NCBI GenBank assembly: GCA_021014325.1 | Contig: CM037473.1 | Location: 25,658,822-25,722,821, forward strand | Direction of reading: 5' to 3' | DNA length: 64,000 bases | Source: Plazaster borealis | Lineage: Eukaryota > Echinodermata > Asteroidea > Forcipulatida > Labidiasteridae | Shown: positions 44,642 through 56,265 of the stretch, in pieces | How the letters are laid out: every line of letters begins with the position of its first letter | How positions within the stretch are numbered: position 1 is the stretch's first letter | Program-made: the position numbers and the translations under genes | The notes under the pieces: model-generated | What the model was told of the DNA's origin: nothing | Database searches by the model: none | What the model saw: only the letters and a program-made list of their open reading frames with translations

Positions 44642-45328
44642 TGTGCCCAATTTCATAGAGGTACTTAAGCAGAAAATATTGCGTAAAAAATATTCTGCTA
44701 AACAAAAATGAGTAGGATACCAGTCAAAGATGACACATGGAAATGGCATTTTGGCTGGTGACCTTTTTCTGATAAGCATAAAAGGGGTGCTTAAGCAGAA
44801 AATATTGCCTAAAATTATTTTACTAAACAAAAATGAGCAGGATGATACATTGGAAATGGCATTTTAGCTGGTGACCTTATTCTGGTAAGCATAATAGAGG
44901 TGCTTAAGCAGAAAATATTGCCTAAAATTATTCTACTAAACAAAAATGAGCAGGATACCAGTCAAAGATGATACATGGGAAATGGCATTTTGGCTGGTGA
45001 CCTTATTCTGGTAAGCCTAATGGAGGTGCTTAAGCAGAAAATATTGCTTAAAATTATTCTACCAAACAAAGGTTTGCAGAAAACCAGTAAAAGATGATAC
45101 ATGCTCTCTTAAAGTTTGAGACTGAAATTCGCTCTAATCAATTGAAACTAGTGACAAAATCCTCTGCAGTTGTCACTAGTTTTAATTGATTACTTAGAGT
45201 GAATTTCAATCTAAAACTTTAAGAGAATGTGAAATGGCATCTTGGCTGGTGACTTTATTCTGGTAAGCATAATTTTGTTGTGCTTGACTACTTTTTCTGT
45301 TTAAGCAGCTTCATGAAATTGTACCCTG
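44642..45328. mobile_element. Expanded family E element with four internal copies
   Basis: Ends TGCCCAATTTCATAGAGG and GCAGCTTCATGAAATTGTACC match family E. Inside, the word CTTAAGCAGAAAATATTGC recurs at about 44664, 44790, 44903 and 45029, so a part of about 115-125 bp has been amplified in tandem. Confidence 0.8.
45106..45226. mobile_element. 121-bp palindromic element nested in family E
   Basis: Left arm TCTCTTAAAGTTTGAGACTG and right arm TCTAAAACTTTAAGAGA are inverted over about 55 bp, with a small loop near 45165. It interrupts the family E word GATGATACATG/GAAATGGCAT. Confidence 0.8.
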
Positions 45329-45825
45329 GAATTATACGTAGCCCCCCACCTCTGTTACCCTTGTCTTGGCCTTGTTAACTTTCCAATAGTTTCCCATTAT
45401 AGCCTTTGACATCTCAAGTATGAAATTCCAGACATGGAAGTGAATTCTCTTTCCAGAAGCAATGATGGAAGATCTTCTTTAAGATCAGAGAATTATATTA
45501 AGACCGGCTTTCAATCTGCACGCCACATTGGAAGGGGACCTGATGTCACTAAACTCATCTTATTGAACTGCTTGGAATTTCAAACATGATTTGTATATTA
45601 CATTATAACTTTATGGGAAATTAAGACGTGCTCACTGCACTACATTTCTTAATAGACTGTGAAGGCCCTGCACATAATCCAATGTTGGGACCTGCGAATA
45701 TGTGGATTTTTATTTTTTTAACATCTTATTAAAAGCAGTGTTAGTGGGAAACATGGAAGCCCAAACTTTTGTCATGACCGGCATCAAGAAGTGTAAAATT
45801 TCAAAATAACTTTCCTTGTAGGTTA
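45329..45825. other. Intron 7 sequence, nothing recognised
   Basis: No gene, splice or repeat signal seen. Confidence 0.45.
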
Positions 45826-46178
45826 AAGGGTGTGTACAACATTGGTAAGGTTGAAAATATAAATGTTCACAGATTTGCACATAACTTACATGGTATAAAG
45901 ATGGTCATGGTGGAAAACTTCCCTTTGAATTGTTTTGCTTGAAATGCTATAGTTTTTAGGAAATGAGTAAAACAATTAATTAGTCTTTATCACTGGTGAT
46001 AAAATCCGATGTTTGAAAACAGTGAAAATATATAATGGGGGTTTCACTGTTTTCTCATGACTCCGAAGACCGATTTAGCTTAAACTTTCACAGGTTTGTT
46101 ATTTCATGTATAGGCCTATGTTGGGTCACAAAGTGTGGATACTGGTCTTTGACAATTACCAACATTTGCTTTAAACAG
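45826..46178 (+). mobile_element. TTAA element, family C
   Basis: Starts TTAAAGGGTGTGTACAACAT and ends CAATTACCAACATTTGCTTTAAA. Interior words are ATGTTCACAGATTTGCACAT and TTTCACAGGTTTGTTATTTC. Confidence 0.75.
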
Positions 46179-46189
46179 TGTGCACTACA

Positions 46190-47090
46190 AGAATTGAAAA
46201 TATAAATGTTCACCAGGCCTAGTGCGCTTAAGCTTTTTGTAAAGTAGCCCATCTGGCTAGTAAACTGTGCGTTTTATAGCCCCCAGGAAGTTTTAGTAGC
46301 CCAGATTTCAAACGGGTAATGTCATAAATGTATTTTTTTGATGTATTAATAAACGATCACAACCAGTGTAATAGTCAAATGAGGTTACATTCACACACTC
46401 AAAAAGAAATTACCACATTCTTAAAGTTTATTATTCAAATCAGAAAAAGGAAGAAATATGAGCTTTTTAAACAAGTAGATTGCACAGTTTTTAGTCTCCC
46501 ACAGGGGGCAAGTGGAGAAGTGTAGCCCACCGCAGTTTTTACTTGACATTTATACGCCCGGCTTAGTGTTAAGGGTGAGCTCTGTTCACATATCGTCACC
46601 GACGCCACGAAGTTGGACAGAAGTAGATACCTGTAAAAAGTAACAATCGGCGAAAACAGCGTTTGAAATTGAACGCTTTTTAAAATCATGCTTTCCTACA
46701 AAATTTCAGGGTATTTTCAACTAGTTTTCTTACAGTAGAGACTTGATGCATTGAACTTCATATATACTTTGTGGCGTCGGTGATGATGTTTGCACATAAC
46801 TTACACACCTTCCTCCATGGTATAAAGCCTTCATGGTGGACGACTTCCCTTAGAATATTTTTGCTTGGAATGCTATAGTTTTTGAGGAATGAGTGAAACA
46901 TTAAGTTTCGATCTTGTGAGTCCAAAACCCAATGTCTGAAAAGAGTGAAAACATATCAGGGGTTGTTTACTTTTGTTCCTGTGACTCTGATGACTGATTG
47001 AGCTTAAACTTTCACAAGTTTGTTATTTCATGTTGAATGTTGGGTCACATTAAGTGTTGATACTTGTCTTTGACAATTTGTCGTGTGCCC
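46190..47090 (+). mobile_element. Family C copy interrupted by a 570-bp insert
   Basis: GAAAATATAAATGTTCAC (46197-46214) is followed by unrelated sequence to about 46790, after which TTGCACATAACTTACA resumes the family C order. The insert includes the inverted pair TCGTCACCGACGCCAC (46590) and GTGGCGTCGGTGATGA (46771). Confidence 0.65.
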
Positions 47091-47328
47091 AGAAGAAGGG
47101 CGTAAGGCTGTACGCCCTTCTTCCAGGCGCACAAAGTACTTTTTTCAGCAACGAAAGGCCGTAAGGAATCAAATAGCTCCTCTGACAAAAAAAAATGGCA
47201 TTAATGTTATATTGTTGTTGCTAGCATTATCCCAATACATGTTTTCTTTTTCTCATGCATAATTTAACCTTCCTATAATGACTTATGAATGGCAGAAAAC
47301 CACTTCAAGCGAATATCTTTAAAGGGTC

Positions 47329-47688
47329 TGTATACGTTTGGTAATTACTCTGACAATTAATGGCAATAAAAACTTACTTGGTAAGAAGTACAACAGCTTT
47401 GGATAGTATAATGCATTTTGAGAAACTTTTCACTTCGAAGTACTGCGGTTATAGAAAAAGATATCACCTTTTATCCCCAAAAATTTGAATCCAAGAAGCA
47501 TTACTGACAGTAACGTTTCTCAGATTGTGTATTCCAATTGCAGGTTATTCTTCTTGCATGGACATAACCGCTCCAGATTTTCGGCAATATCTCAAAAAAC
47601 GCTACCACCTTTTGAAAGTTTTATGGTATATATCTACAACTATATAGGATTGAAACAACCAATTACCAAACGTATGCAATCCCTTTAA
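47329..47688 (+). mobile_element. TTAA element, family B
   Basis: Starts TTAAAGGGTCTGTATACGTT and ends ACCAAACGTATGCAATCCCTTTAA. Confidence 0.83.
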
Positions 47689-48460
47689 AGCAATGAAACG
47701 CCATGGCAAATACTTGATACACAATCAGCGTACATTTTTATCAGCCTTCAGACATGCGTAGCTGTGAAATATCAAAGGCTTCTTGCCTGGAGGGGCTTAT
47801 GATGAGCTTAACACGGTATGTTTTGACTCCTGATCTAATGGAAGAGAAAATGATCCTAACAGATGGTTAATGTGTGTCATCTAAACATGGGTAATTTGGT
47901 TATCTCAAGGAATAATAGTTGACAGCAGAAAGGATGGAGCTATCCTTGGTGGTAGGAGCTGTGGTCTTGGAGATTGCGGTTTTATGAGAAGGTTCAGAGA
48001 GCTGAGATTGTTGAACTTCGTTTTGGGTAAGGGTCATTCTGGACTAAAGGATATTGTCAAGTGACTGGCGGAAGGATAAGTGTAAGAGTTGCGACCTTCG
48101 ACCTCCACTGTGGACCCTGTTTACAGGAGATCCAGAAAGGTGGATCAGACCAGGATCCGATCCCAGGCAGTTTTAATTCACCTTTTGAGGAGGGTTGAAT
48201 CCGGCAATTCAACATTTTTAGTTGAACACTCGTCCCAGGAGAATTTTGTAAGCAGTATGACAGCATTTTTAACAATAATTCATAAATGAAGTATTGCTTA
48301 GTTAATCTGAATTTGCTTAAAGATCAACTTGGACGAAATTATCATGATTGTTCTTTTGTTATAGAAAGGTAAACGAGTGCGTAAGGATTACATATAAATG
48401 AGTAGAACTGAATCAAACTTATTTCATAATATTAAAAAAAAACATTTCTAGTGCAACTAC
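47689..48460. other. Intron 7 sequence, nothing recognised
   Basis: A few short open readings near 48060-48290 lack splice borders and family features. Confidence 0.45.
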
Positions 48461-48945
48461 TTAATTTAGTAGTCCCACCCGATTTCCTACCTCCCGCCCA
48501 GGTAGTAGTTAATAAGCAGGACAGTTCTTTTTTAGAACTGAGAAGTCTCCCGAATTCCAAATATTCTACTCTGCGGCAGTAGAATAAAAAGCAAGACAAG
48601 TTCTCAAAGAACAAAATCTACCTAGCAAGTAGATATACACATAGTGTTACCGCAAACCAAATATATATTGATACCTCACCTTGCAATTCCTCAAGTCCTA
48701 TATGCAGCTACTTAGTTCTAAAACGAACTGTCCTGCTTATTAACTACTACCTGGGCGGAAGGTAGGAAATCGGCCGGGACTACTACTTTCGCTTAGGTAG
48801 TAGTAAATGAGCAGGACAGTTCTTTTCAGAACTATCTATTCCACGGCAGTAGAATAAATAGCAAGACAAGTTCTCAAAGAACAAAAATCTACACAGCAAA
48901 GTAGATACGCACATGGTGTTACCACAAACTGAATATAGTTTGATT
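48461..48945. mobile_element. Hairpin-module repeats, copies 3 and 4, partly inverted
   Basis: 48461-48690 is a plus-oriented copy like 34497. 48715-48800 carries the same front modules on the minus strand, and 48795-48945 returns to plus orientation (CAGGACAGTTCTTTTCAGAA, CGGCAGTAGAATAAATAGCA). Confidence 0.72.
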
Positions 48946-49189
48946 CTTGTCTGTTTTTACACTGTCATACATCAGCCCAGATGACCTCACCCAGGGGTCA
49001 CTACTCACTATTACCCCAGGGGGTTATTAAATAGATACCCCATTGCCTAATTTTCGTGGAATGTGGGACCATTGATCCAAGGGATGGAGGGGTTTGTTGG
49101 GTGTGAGTGACCTGAACCTAAGGACACAGGGGAGCGCCACACTAAATAAGATCCCCACATCAACCAGTGCAATGGTAACATCCAAAAAT

Positions 49190-49545
49190 ACTGTAAAAGT
49201 GTATACTTTTGGTAGTTACTCCACAAGTAAATGACCATACAAATTTGCTTGGCGAAAAGCACTGGAGAGCTGTTTGTATTATAAAACGTTGTTGGAAACG
49301 ACACCCTTTGAAGTAATGTAGTTTTGGAGAAAGAGGTAATTTTCACCCCAACATTTGCATCTAAGAAAGGTTTCAATCATGAAATTCTATGTAATAAGGA
49401 TGTTTTTTCTTTCATTATTTTCTTGCAACTTCGATGACAAATTGAGCCCAAATTTTCACAGTTTTGTTATTTTATGCATATGTTGGGATACACCAAGTGA
49501 GGATACTGGTCTTTGACAATTACCAAAAGTATACCCTGCCTTTAA
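49190..49545 (-). mobile_element. TTAA element, family A variant
   Basis: Left end AAAGTGTATACTTTTGGTAG lacks TTAA; the right end is AAAAGTATACCCTGCCTTTAA. Confidence 0.7.
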
Positions 49546-50567
49546 GGGAAATTTGTGATTTTAGCATTGGGCCAGTAAACTCATGACCGGACAAGCCCGG
49601 TGGTCTTGTGTTAATCAATTGAATAATAATAGGCTACCTCATTGTGTAACATCTTATGAAAAATCTAATATCTTTCAATTCTTTTGAGTATTAAAGTACG
49701 CTTACACATAAGACAAATGAGATCTATGTATCTAGATCTTCTCTGAGTGCTTTTTCAACTCGTTTTGATTCTGGTCTTGTAAAATAAATTCTAGTCCAGT
49801 AAACATTGTGGGCTACAGGCCCTGCAGTCCTGTGGTTTTTGCCCCCAAATTGGAGCACTGAACACCATAGTTGGTCCATAGAGAAAAAACCCTCTCTATG
49901 GTTGGTCTAACCATAGAGAACTTTCTCTATGGTCTAACGTTGTGCCCAAACAATTACAAAGTTTACCAATCCAGATCCCAGGTTACAGCCCCCTGAAATT
50001 AAGCCACCGTCAGTCCTGCAGTGATAAACTAAAATCATGGTTTGTTTGATGCCGGAGTCCTCATTAAATGTTACTAAGTATGTTTAGGATTTCAAAGCTA
50101 TAATCCATGTTTGCCCTCAAAGGTCAGTTTGCACTTAATGCAGGGGATATTTTCCTTGGATGTACATTGTATCCTCTCATAAAATCTACCCAACAGGTGG
50201 ATTTTGTGTAATCTACATCACAACCATTTTCCCAAAGGACACCCTAAGCAAATCTTGTTGAAAAAATAATGAGCGCTTTCTTTGTTTTGAAACTGATCCT
50301 ACCTCCCATGTTTGGCAACTAAAACTGAAAATATTTGTCAATAAAACTTTTTGTGTAAGCAAACCCTGTTGTGGTGTATTTATTTGGGTATATGTTACCT
50401 GTCAAGGGGGCCATTTGTTACCCAGTAAGGCTGCACCCCAAGAAACCAAGTACACCCTGTCATCTTTATGGAGTTCTCTTTCATAGGTTGTTGAGTGAAA
50501 ATATCAAGGTGTACAGGAATACGTATTTTTATTTTATTTTTTGTAAACAATATTTTGGGGGGGGGGG
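49546..50567. other. Intron 7 sequence, mostly unrecognised
   Basis: A cluster of inverted words (CTCTCTATGGTTGG, CCATAGAGAA) lies at 49870-49945. Nothing else is seen. Confidence 0.45.
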
Positions 50568-50735
50568 GGGGTTGAACAAAGAAAAATTGACTAGAGCTGG
50601 ATTTGAACTAACGACCTCCGGATGAACGTGCCGGCGCTCTACCAACTTAGCTATCTAGCCCTATGTTGGCAGTCTCCCTATTTTGTCAATATCTTTGTTC
50701 AGTAAGAAGCCATACAACCGTTAACTTGGGATGTA
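50568..50735 (-). mobile_element. tRNA-Asn-like element
   Basis: Inverted end GGTTGAACAAAGAAAAATTG, then the complement of the tRNA-like part (GGATTTGAACTAACGACC; CTCTACCAACTTAGCTATCT) and GTTGGCAGTCTCCCTATTTT. A G run precedes it (50558-50571). Confidence 0.75.
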
Positions 50736-50979
50736 CCAAGGCAACACAAATCAGCAAAATACATTTTGTTTGGTGAGAAAGACTTATTTATTTTTTATAA
50801 TACAGAATTTCAAAAAAGCTAAAAAAGCTTAGTATTTTAGGTTCAAAACACAAAAAAGCGGGCACTGAAAGTGTTTCATTTTATTTCATTTCATTTATTT
50901 GTTTCACAGGTAAAAACATCACAAATACATCATCAAAATATACATTATATACAAAAGGCAAGAGGTATAAATATAAACA

Positions 50980-51012
50980 GCCTTCGAGAAAGATTCTGCT
51001 CGGGTCGAGACC
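50980..51012 (+). ncRNA. Hammerhead-like motif fragment
   Basis: CTTCGAGAAA, stem GATTC/GGGTC with loop TGCTC, then GAGACC. A related form is on the minus strand at 54424-54461. The ribozyme core is not canonical, so this is a weak call. Confidence 0.25.
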
Positions 51013-51348
51013 GGTGTTCTCACTTGGTGTATCCCAACATATGCATAAAATAACAAACCTGTGAAAATTTGGGCTCAATTGGTCATCGAAGTTGCAAGAA
51101 AATGATGAAGAAAAAAACACCCTTGTTGTACAAATTTGTGTGCTTTCAGATAAGAATAAAAACTCCTTGCAAGAAGTTTTTGTTATTTTAGTGAGAAATT
51201 ACCTCTTTCTCAAAAACTACGTTACTTCAGAGGGAGTCGTTTCTCACAATGTTGTTTACTATCAACAGCTCTCCGTTGCTAGTTACCAAGTAAGTTTTTA
51301 TGCTAATATATATTTTGAGTAATTACCAAACGTGTACAGTGCCTTTAA
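51013..51348 (+). mobile_element. TTAA element, family A, left end lost
   Basis: The interior GTGTTCTCACTTGGTGTATC starts abruptly after the preceding motif. The right end is ACCAAACGTGTACAGTGCCTTTAA. Confidence 0.78.
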
Positions 51349-51811
51349 GAGTTAAGAAGTATAAATGAAGAAATGAATAATTGCTTTTCAGATCAGAGTA
51401 TTACTTTGTAGCTTATCAGATGTTGGTCTATTTATCAGAACTACTTATTTTGTGTAAAACAGCATTTTGAGTGGTCAGTTTTTGTAATGAGTCCCTTAAG
51501 GTACACACAACAGAAACTCGATCCAACGAAAGAAAAACCCCTGAAGGGATTTAGTCACAAGAAATCCTGGATCACACCCGCTGCTCCGTCTTGTGTTTCA
51601 TTTCCTAAATACAAGTAGAAAACATAACTAGCTAGAAGCTGCTACTTGATACAGCAAGAATTTGTAAGTTACATCGGAGTCAAAGGGGGGCCTCCTTGAG
51701 ACCCGCCAGCACAGCTGTCTCTGTGTTGACTTTGTGAATGTACTTTCGAAAAAAAAGAAAAAGAAAATTGAACTTTTTTGTTCTTTACCAAACATAAGTA
51801 AAATGTATAAA
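51349..51811. other. Intron 7 sequence, nothing recognised
   Basis: No gene, splice or repeat signal seen. Confidence 0.45.
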
Positions 51812-52232
51812 AATAATAATAATAATAATACGCAATTCTTATATAGCGCTTTATACTCATGATGGGTGTCTCAAAGCGCTCAGTATTTTTCCTATAAGGT
51901 AAGTGGAGTTACGTGTTGAAGTATGAGACCTATTACTTTGAAGAGCACCATGTAATGGTTTACAAAGTGCTGTGGCGCAATATGCAGCCAATCAAACCAG
52001 GAATACCGGTGCGAACCCCTTCTCTTTACGATAAGTGCACTGGGTTCTTTTACGTGCATTACACAACATACAGGACCTACGGCTTAACGTCCCATCCGAA
52101 GGACGAAGCATGTTATTAAGTGTCTTGCTTAAGGACACAAGTGTCAAGACTGGGATTCGAACCCACACTCTGCTGATCAGAAACACCAGAGCTTGAGTTC
52201 GATGTTCTTATCCGCTCGGCCACGACACGCCA
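51812..52232 (-). mobile_element. tRNA-derived SINE, near full length
   Basis: An AAT-repeat tail (51811-51829) and TATATAGCGCTTTATAC lie at one end; CTACGGCTTAACGTCCCATC and GGGATTCGAACCCACACTCT lead to the head at CGCTCGGCCACGACACGCC. It is oriented minus. Confidence 0.85.
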
Positions 52233-52486
52233 CATGTATTGGTGTGTGTGTCTATAAATTGTAACAGAACATAGCACCCATATAGTACTATATTATTACT
52301 GTATGGTTCATTGCAGGTTAATTTGTATATTACTTCCTATTGGCATTGTAAGTTGACTAAGTACTTCCTTTGTGTATGTTGCTATGGGAAGTTGTTTCTC
52401 AACTCGATTTCCACTATCTGTGGCTGCGTTCTCTGGGTAACATTTATTCCTCACATGAAAGCAAAGTGTGAGTTTGATTATTAATT

Positions 52487-52868
52487 ATTATTATTATTAT
52501 TATATATGTCTGGTAATGAAACCAAGGATGCCTCGTATCGTGAACTTAATCACTGTAGATCGCAAGCCTGAGGAAACCTATAAACACTGTGCTTGCTATC
52601 TGAACCAGAAACACCAGGGTTAACCCCTACTCTTCCACGATAAGTGTTCTGGGTTCTTTTACGTGCACTACCAATCCTAGTACACAGGACCTACGGCTTA
52701 ATGTCCCATCCGAAGGACAAAGTAGTTATTGTAAAGTATCTTGCTCAAGGATACGAGTGTCATGACCGGGACTCGAACCCACACTTTGCTGACCAGAAAC
52801 GCCAGAGCTTGAGTCCGATGCTCTTAACCGCTCGGCCACGACACGCCAGAATAACAATAATAATAATA
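52487..52868 (-). mobile_element. tRNA-derived SINE, near full length
   Basis: Same head as the previous element (CCGCTCGGCCACGACACGCC), same ACTCGAACCCACACTTTGCT, with the tail module TCTGGTAATGAAACCAAGG and a trinucleotide tail. Confidence 0.85.
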
Positions 52869-53335
52869 ATATGGTTTTTCCTGTTCAACTTCAGCAAATA
52901 TTGATTCAGTTGCTTTAGCATGCATTCAAATCTACATGTGTTTTCCTAATTCATTCAAACTAGAGTTTCTTTTTAGCTACTAGTATTATTGCATTCAATT
53001 TCGTTTTCGTGCACACATTAATTTCGTTCTTCTCAGTCGATCTATTTCATTTATAGACATTCAAGACTGCATTTTCGCCATTCTTCAGTTGAATTTCTAC
53101 AACCTTTTTGCAGTTGATGAAATTGAATGGTTGACCAGCCTCTTGCTGTTGGCTTTTGCAAAATTGAATGATCTTTGCGACCTAATGATGTTGAATGATC
53201 TTATTTGACCAGTGGAAGTTAAACTGTTGTATGCTGACGCTCACTGAAAACATTCAGAGGAGCTGGTCTAGATCAAGGAAGGAAATTCTGACATGTTTAT
53301 AGGCTAGTCTGAAGAAATGAGAAAAACTATAGTAG
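52869..53335. other. Intron 7 sequence, nothing recognised
   Basis: No gene, splice or repeat signal seen. Confidence 0.45.
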
Positions 53336-53337
53336 TA

Positions 53338-53444
53338 AACTTGCGGGTACAACCATGTATAAATCTCTTTTGGGAGAAGTGTTGGTTCTGAGAAGAATCG
53401 GTGTGGTCTGGAAGTTTCGAACAGTATACTCTGCTCGTCTTCAG
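53338..53444 (-). mobile_element. Repeat with hammerhead-like motif
   Basis: Shares GGGTACAACCATGTATAAAT with 42900. On the minus strand it reads CTGAAGA-C, then a 6-bp stem GAGCAG/CTGTTC (one GU pair) with loop AGTATA, then GAAAC. Confidence 0.55.
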
Positions 53445-53582
53445 CAGAATGCTGGACTGCTGATGATGCTCAGGTTTAAGTAGGGCTGGAGGGATGCACA
53501 ATTGGGCGGGAAGAGTCCAATCTTCTTTGAACCAACACTTCTCCCAGAAGAGTCTCCTAGAAGAGTCTTATACATGGTTAAT

Positions 53583-53790
53583 AATAACTAGTTCTTAAAT
53601 AGCGCATTTTACAATAACGTATCAATGAGCTTTACATTAGTGCCCTGGTCATTGGGCCAATAACATTTCTTTAATCTTTCTCAGCTCCCTGGGGAGTATA
53701 CAGCCCTGAGCTGCCATGGCGCTCTGAAGGCTTTTCAAACACAATATCAACCTCTACCCTCGCAGGTACCCATTTATACCACTGGTTGTA
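53583..53790 (-). mobile_element. SINE fragment
   Basis: Contains CAGCTCCCTGGGGAGTATAC and CGCAGGTACCCATTTATACC, the body of the subtype at 35144, but no head. Confidence 0.6.
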
Positions 53791-54923
53791 CCTGCAAGTT
53801 TACTACTGTAGTTTTTCTCATGATCCACACTTTTCAAAACTTATACATCACTGATGAGATGAGTTTCCAGAGATTGTTGGAGCCTGAGATATCATGTGTG
53901 TCTCTGAGATGTTCTGGTAAATAGAGGGGGGGGGCGTGTCCCCATAAGTCACTAATTGGGTCGGGGTAACAAAGAGCATGCTACTAGATGACCTAACCCA
54001 AACCATAACCCAATTGGAAATATATAACTCATAAAGTCCTTTTGAATGACGCAAGTACTGCTATTATTTCATTTTTCTGAACTTAGACATTAGTTCACGA
54101 CCTCGCTGTCTTAGTATGGAGACATCTAGAGTTACATATTGACAGCTTTATTGGCATATCTGGTTAACAGGAACAAGACTTGAAAACCGAAATGAAAATA
54201 AACACAAGGGTTCTAGCAGCTAAGTTTTGTAACAGGATTCTCAAGTATTATTTTCAGAATATTTGTTAGAAACCTTGAAGTAAAACAAGAAATGCTCGGT
54301 GTATTTGTGTGGAACAGGAACAGACCAGAAAATGATGCAATTGGTTTATTTTTGTATTTAAACTAACATCTATTTCTCTGAAGAAATCAGAAGAAAAAGA
54401 ATTATGCAAAACATGGTTAATGGCCTGACGTTCCGACCCTAGCAGAGTCTTTCTCGAAGGCTGAATGACAACACAACACATATAAACAGGTATACTAGTG
54501 TAACAGAAGCAGTAAAGTGGAAAGAAATGAAAAGAGAGAGAGGCAGACAACACACAGAAAAAGCAAGGGATGAACAATGAAGGAGACAAAGGGGCGGGGT
54601 TAGAGGGAAGCAGGGGTCTCCCCATGCACAAGCTAGCCTATCAAGCCGATACATGCAAATTGCATGCAGATTACGCAAACTTCGGCCGATAATATATAAT
54701 TTCACAAAAATCATCAATAGAAATAAACATATAGAATGCTCCAGATTGCAGAGTAGGGCTTTTAAAACCAAGATAAAAACCAAGTAGAAAACATTCCGAA
54801 GACCTTGTTTCAATTCAGCGTGCTTCGGCCAAACATCCAAAAATTTGGGTTCAGAATGTCCCACAGTTTTGATAAATCCTGGGGAAAACCCTGGGAAGAG
54901 ACTGACAGTGTCAAACATGACAG
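53791..54923. other. Intron 7 sequence; 54424-54700 is a probable repeat
   Basis: GGCCTGACGTTCCGACCCTA at 54423 with TTTCTCGAAGGCTG resembles the terminal motif of mobile elements elsewhere (50980). A long minus-strand reading (54439-54951) has no domain and looks like chance. Confidence 0.4.
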
Positions 54924-54924
54924 T

Positions 54925-55378
54925 GACACTCCTATCCTTCATGATCTTCATTGGCTGACAGTCTCCAACCGAATTAACTTCAAAATACTGATCCTGGTTT
55001 TCAAATGTCTCAATACTAACTCTGCACCTTCATACTTAACGGAACTCATTCAACTGTACAAGCCAGCCAGAAGCCTCCGATCATCTACAGATACTAAATT
55101 ACTTGTTGTGCCCAAAATCCGTACTACCACTGGTGACAAAAGCTTCCACGCTGCTGCTCAAAACTCTGGAATAATTTACCTTACAGAATCCGCCACTCTA
55201 ACTCACTAGCAGTTTTAAAAAAATCTCTCAAAACTCACCCTTTTAATTAATCACTCATGTGTTTTGCTTATTCTGTTTATTCCTTTTTGCTTGTTGTTTA
55301 ATTTTATGTGAAGCGCTGTGTTACTCCCTGTGGTTGTTAGAGCGATATATAAATGCTTTGTATTATTATTATTATTAA
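54925..55378 (+). pseudogene. LINE reverse transcriptase C-terminus with ATT tail
   Basis: The reading has LHDLHWLTVSNRINFKILIL, NSAPSYLTELIQLY and RSLRSS, then TTTGDKSFHAAAQ: the conserved C-terminal region of CR1/L2-type reverse transcriptases. A stop and frame shifts follow, then a 3' region with GAAGCGCTGTGTTACTCC and TATAAATGCTTTGTATTATT, the typical microsatellite tail of these elements. Confidence 0.85.
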
Positions 55379-56265
55379 CACAAATTGGAAACACAAAAAG
55401 ACAACATTAAAGGTGGGAAGAGGGAGAAAACAAACTATGTATAGTAGTATGGGTGGAAACACCCCCCAAATAAACAAAAAGTATGTACACAAACGCGACC
55501 AAATTGCAAACAAGATAAAACATGAGCAAGTCTTCCAGACTTACTCTCAATTTACAACTCAGGCAAGTACAGAGAAATGCTTGGTATTTGGGGACAGCCC
55601 TTGGACATTCTCTGTGAATCTTCCTCTATTGCTAGTCTAAGGCATCTTTGGAATGCGCTTTACCTTTCACCCAGATGCCCCAGATCGTCCAATTGATTCT
55701 GTCGTTTGACATTTACTGGGAGCTGGGAACCGGGTTGTACATTTTGAAGTCTGTTAATTTTTCACAGCTCAAGATCATGTACTTTACATGTACAATAATT
55801 ATGTGGATTTGTTTGGTCTGTTTTTTATTTCAATGTTATTTTTCACGGATACCAAGAAATTACTTGAGAATCCTTCATGAAGGTTTAACATTTTATACTA
55901 AGTGTAGAACAATTATTACAACCTGAAACCATTTTAGAACAACAGTGTACGACTAGAGAAATGGATCCCTCCATTGCTATGCCAACATTGACTGCCAAAT
56001 ATTACTAGAGTTATCTCTGGGTATAGAGTTGAACATCATGAATGAATTAACGCTGATGATTTCATGTCATGTTCTCTGACTGTCAAACAATCTCAGGAAT
56101 TCCCTTTACATGCTGCAAATGGTATACATGTACCTATGGTCTTGTCAAACCATGCAGGAAGGAAATACAGTCTAACTGTGTGCACTGGAGCCCACCAAAG
56201 TGTGGCGCAACATTCCTGTAACGGCATGGTAGCTGGTAGGGTTGGCTACTGGAGAAACTGACTTT
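55379..56265. other. Intron 7 sequence, nothing recognised
   Basis: Short open readings without motifs or splice borders. Confidence 0.45.

Noticed and set aside
48089..48289. Possible exon in intron 7
   Set aside because: Open for 66 codons but no acceptor or donor of phase 0, which would be needed between exons 7 and 8.
54439..54951. Minus-strand 170-codon open reading
   Set aside because: Cys/Leu/Phe-rich with no motif; overlaps a repeat-like region and a LINE tail on the other strand.
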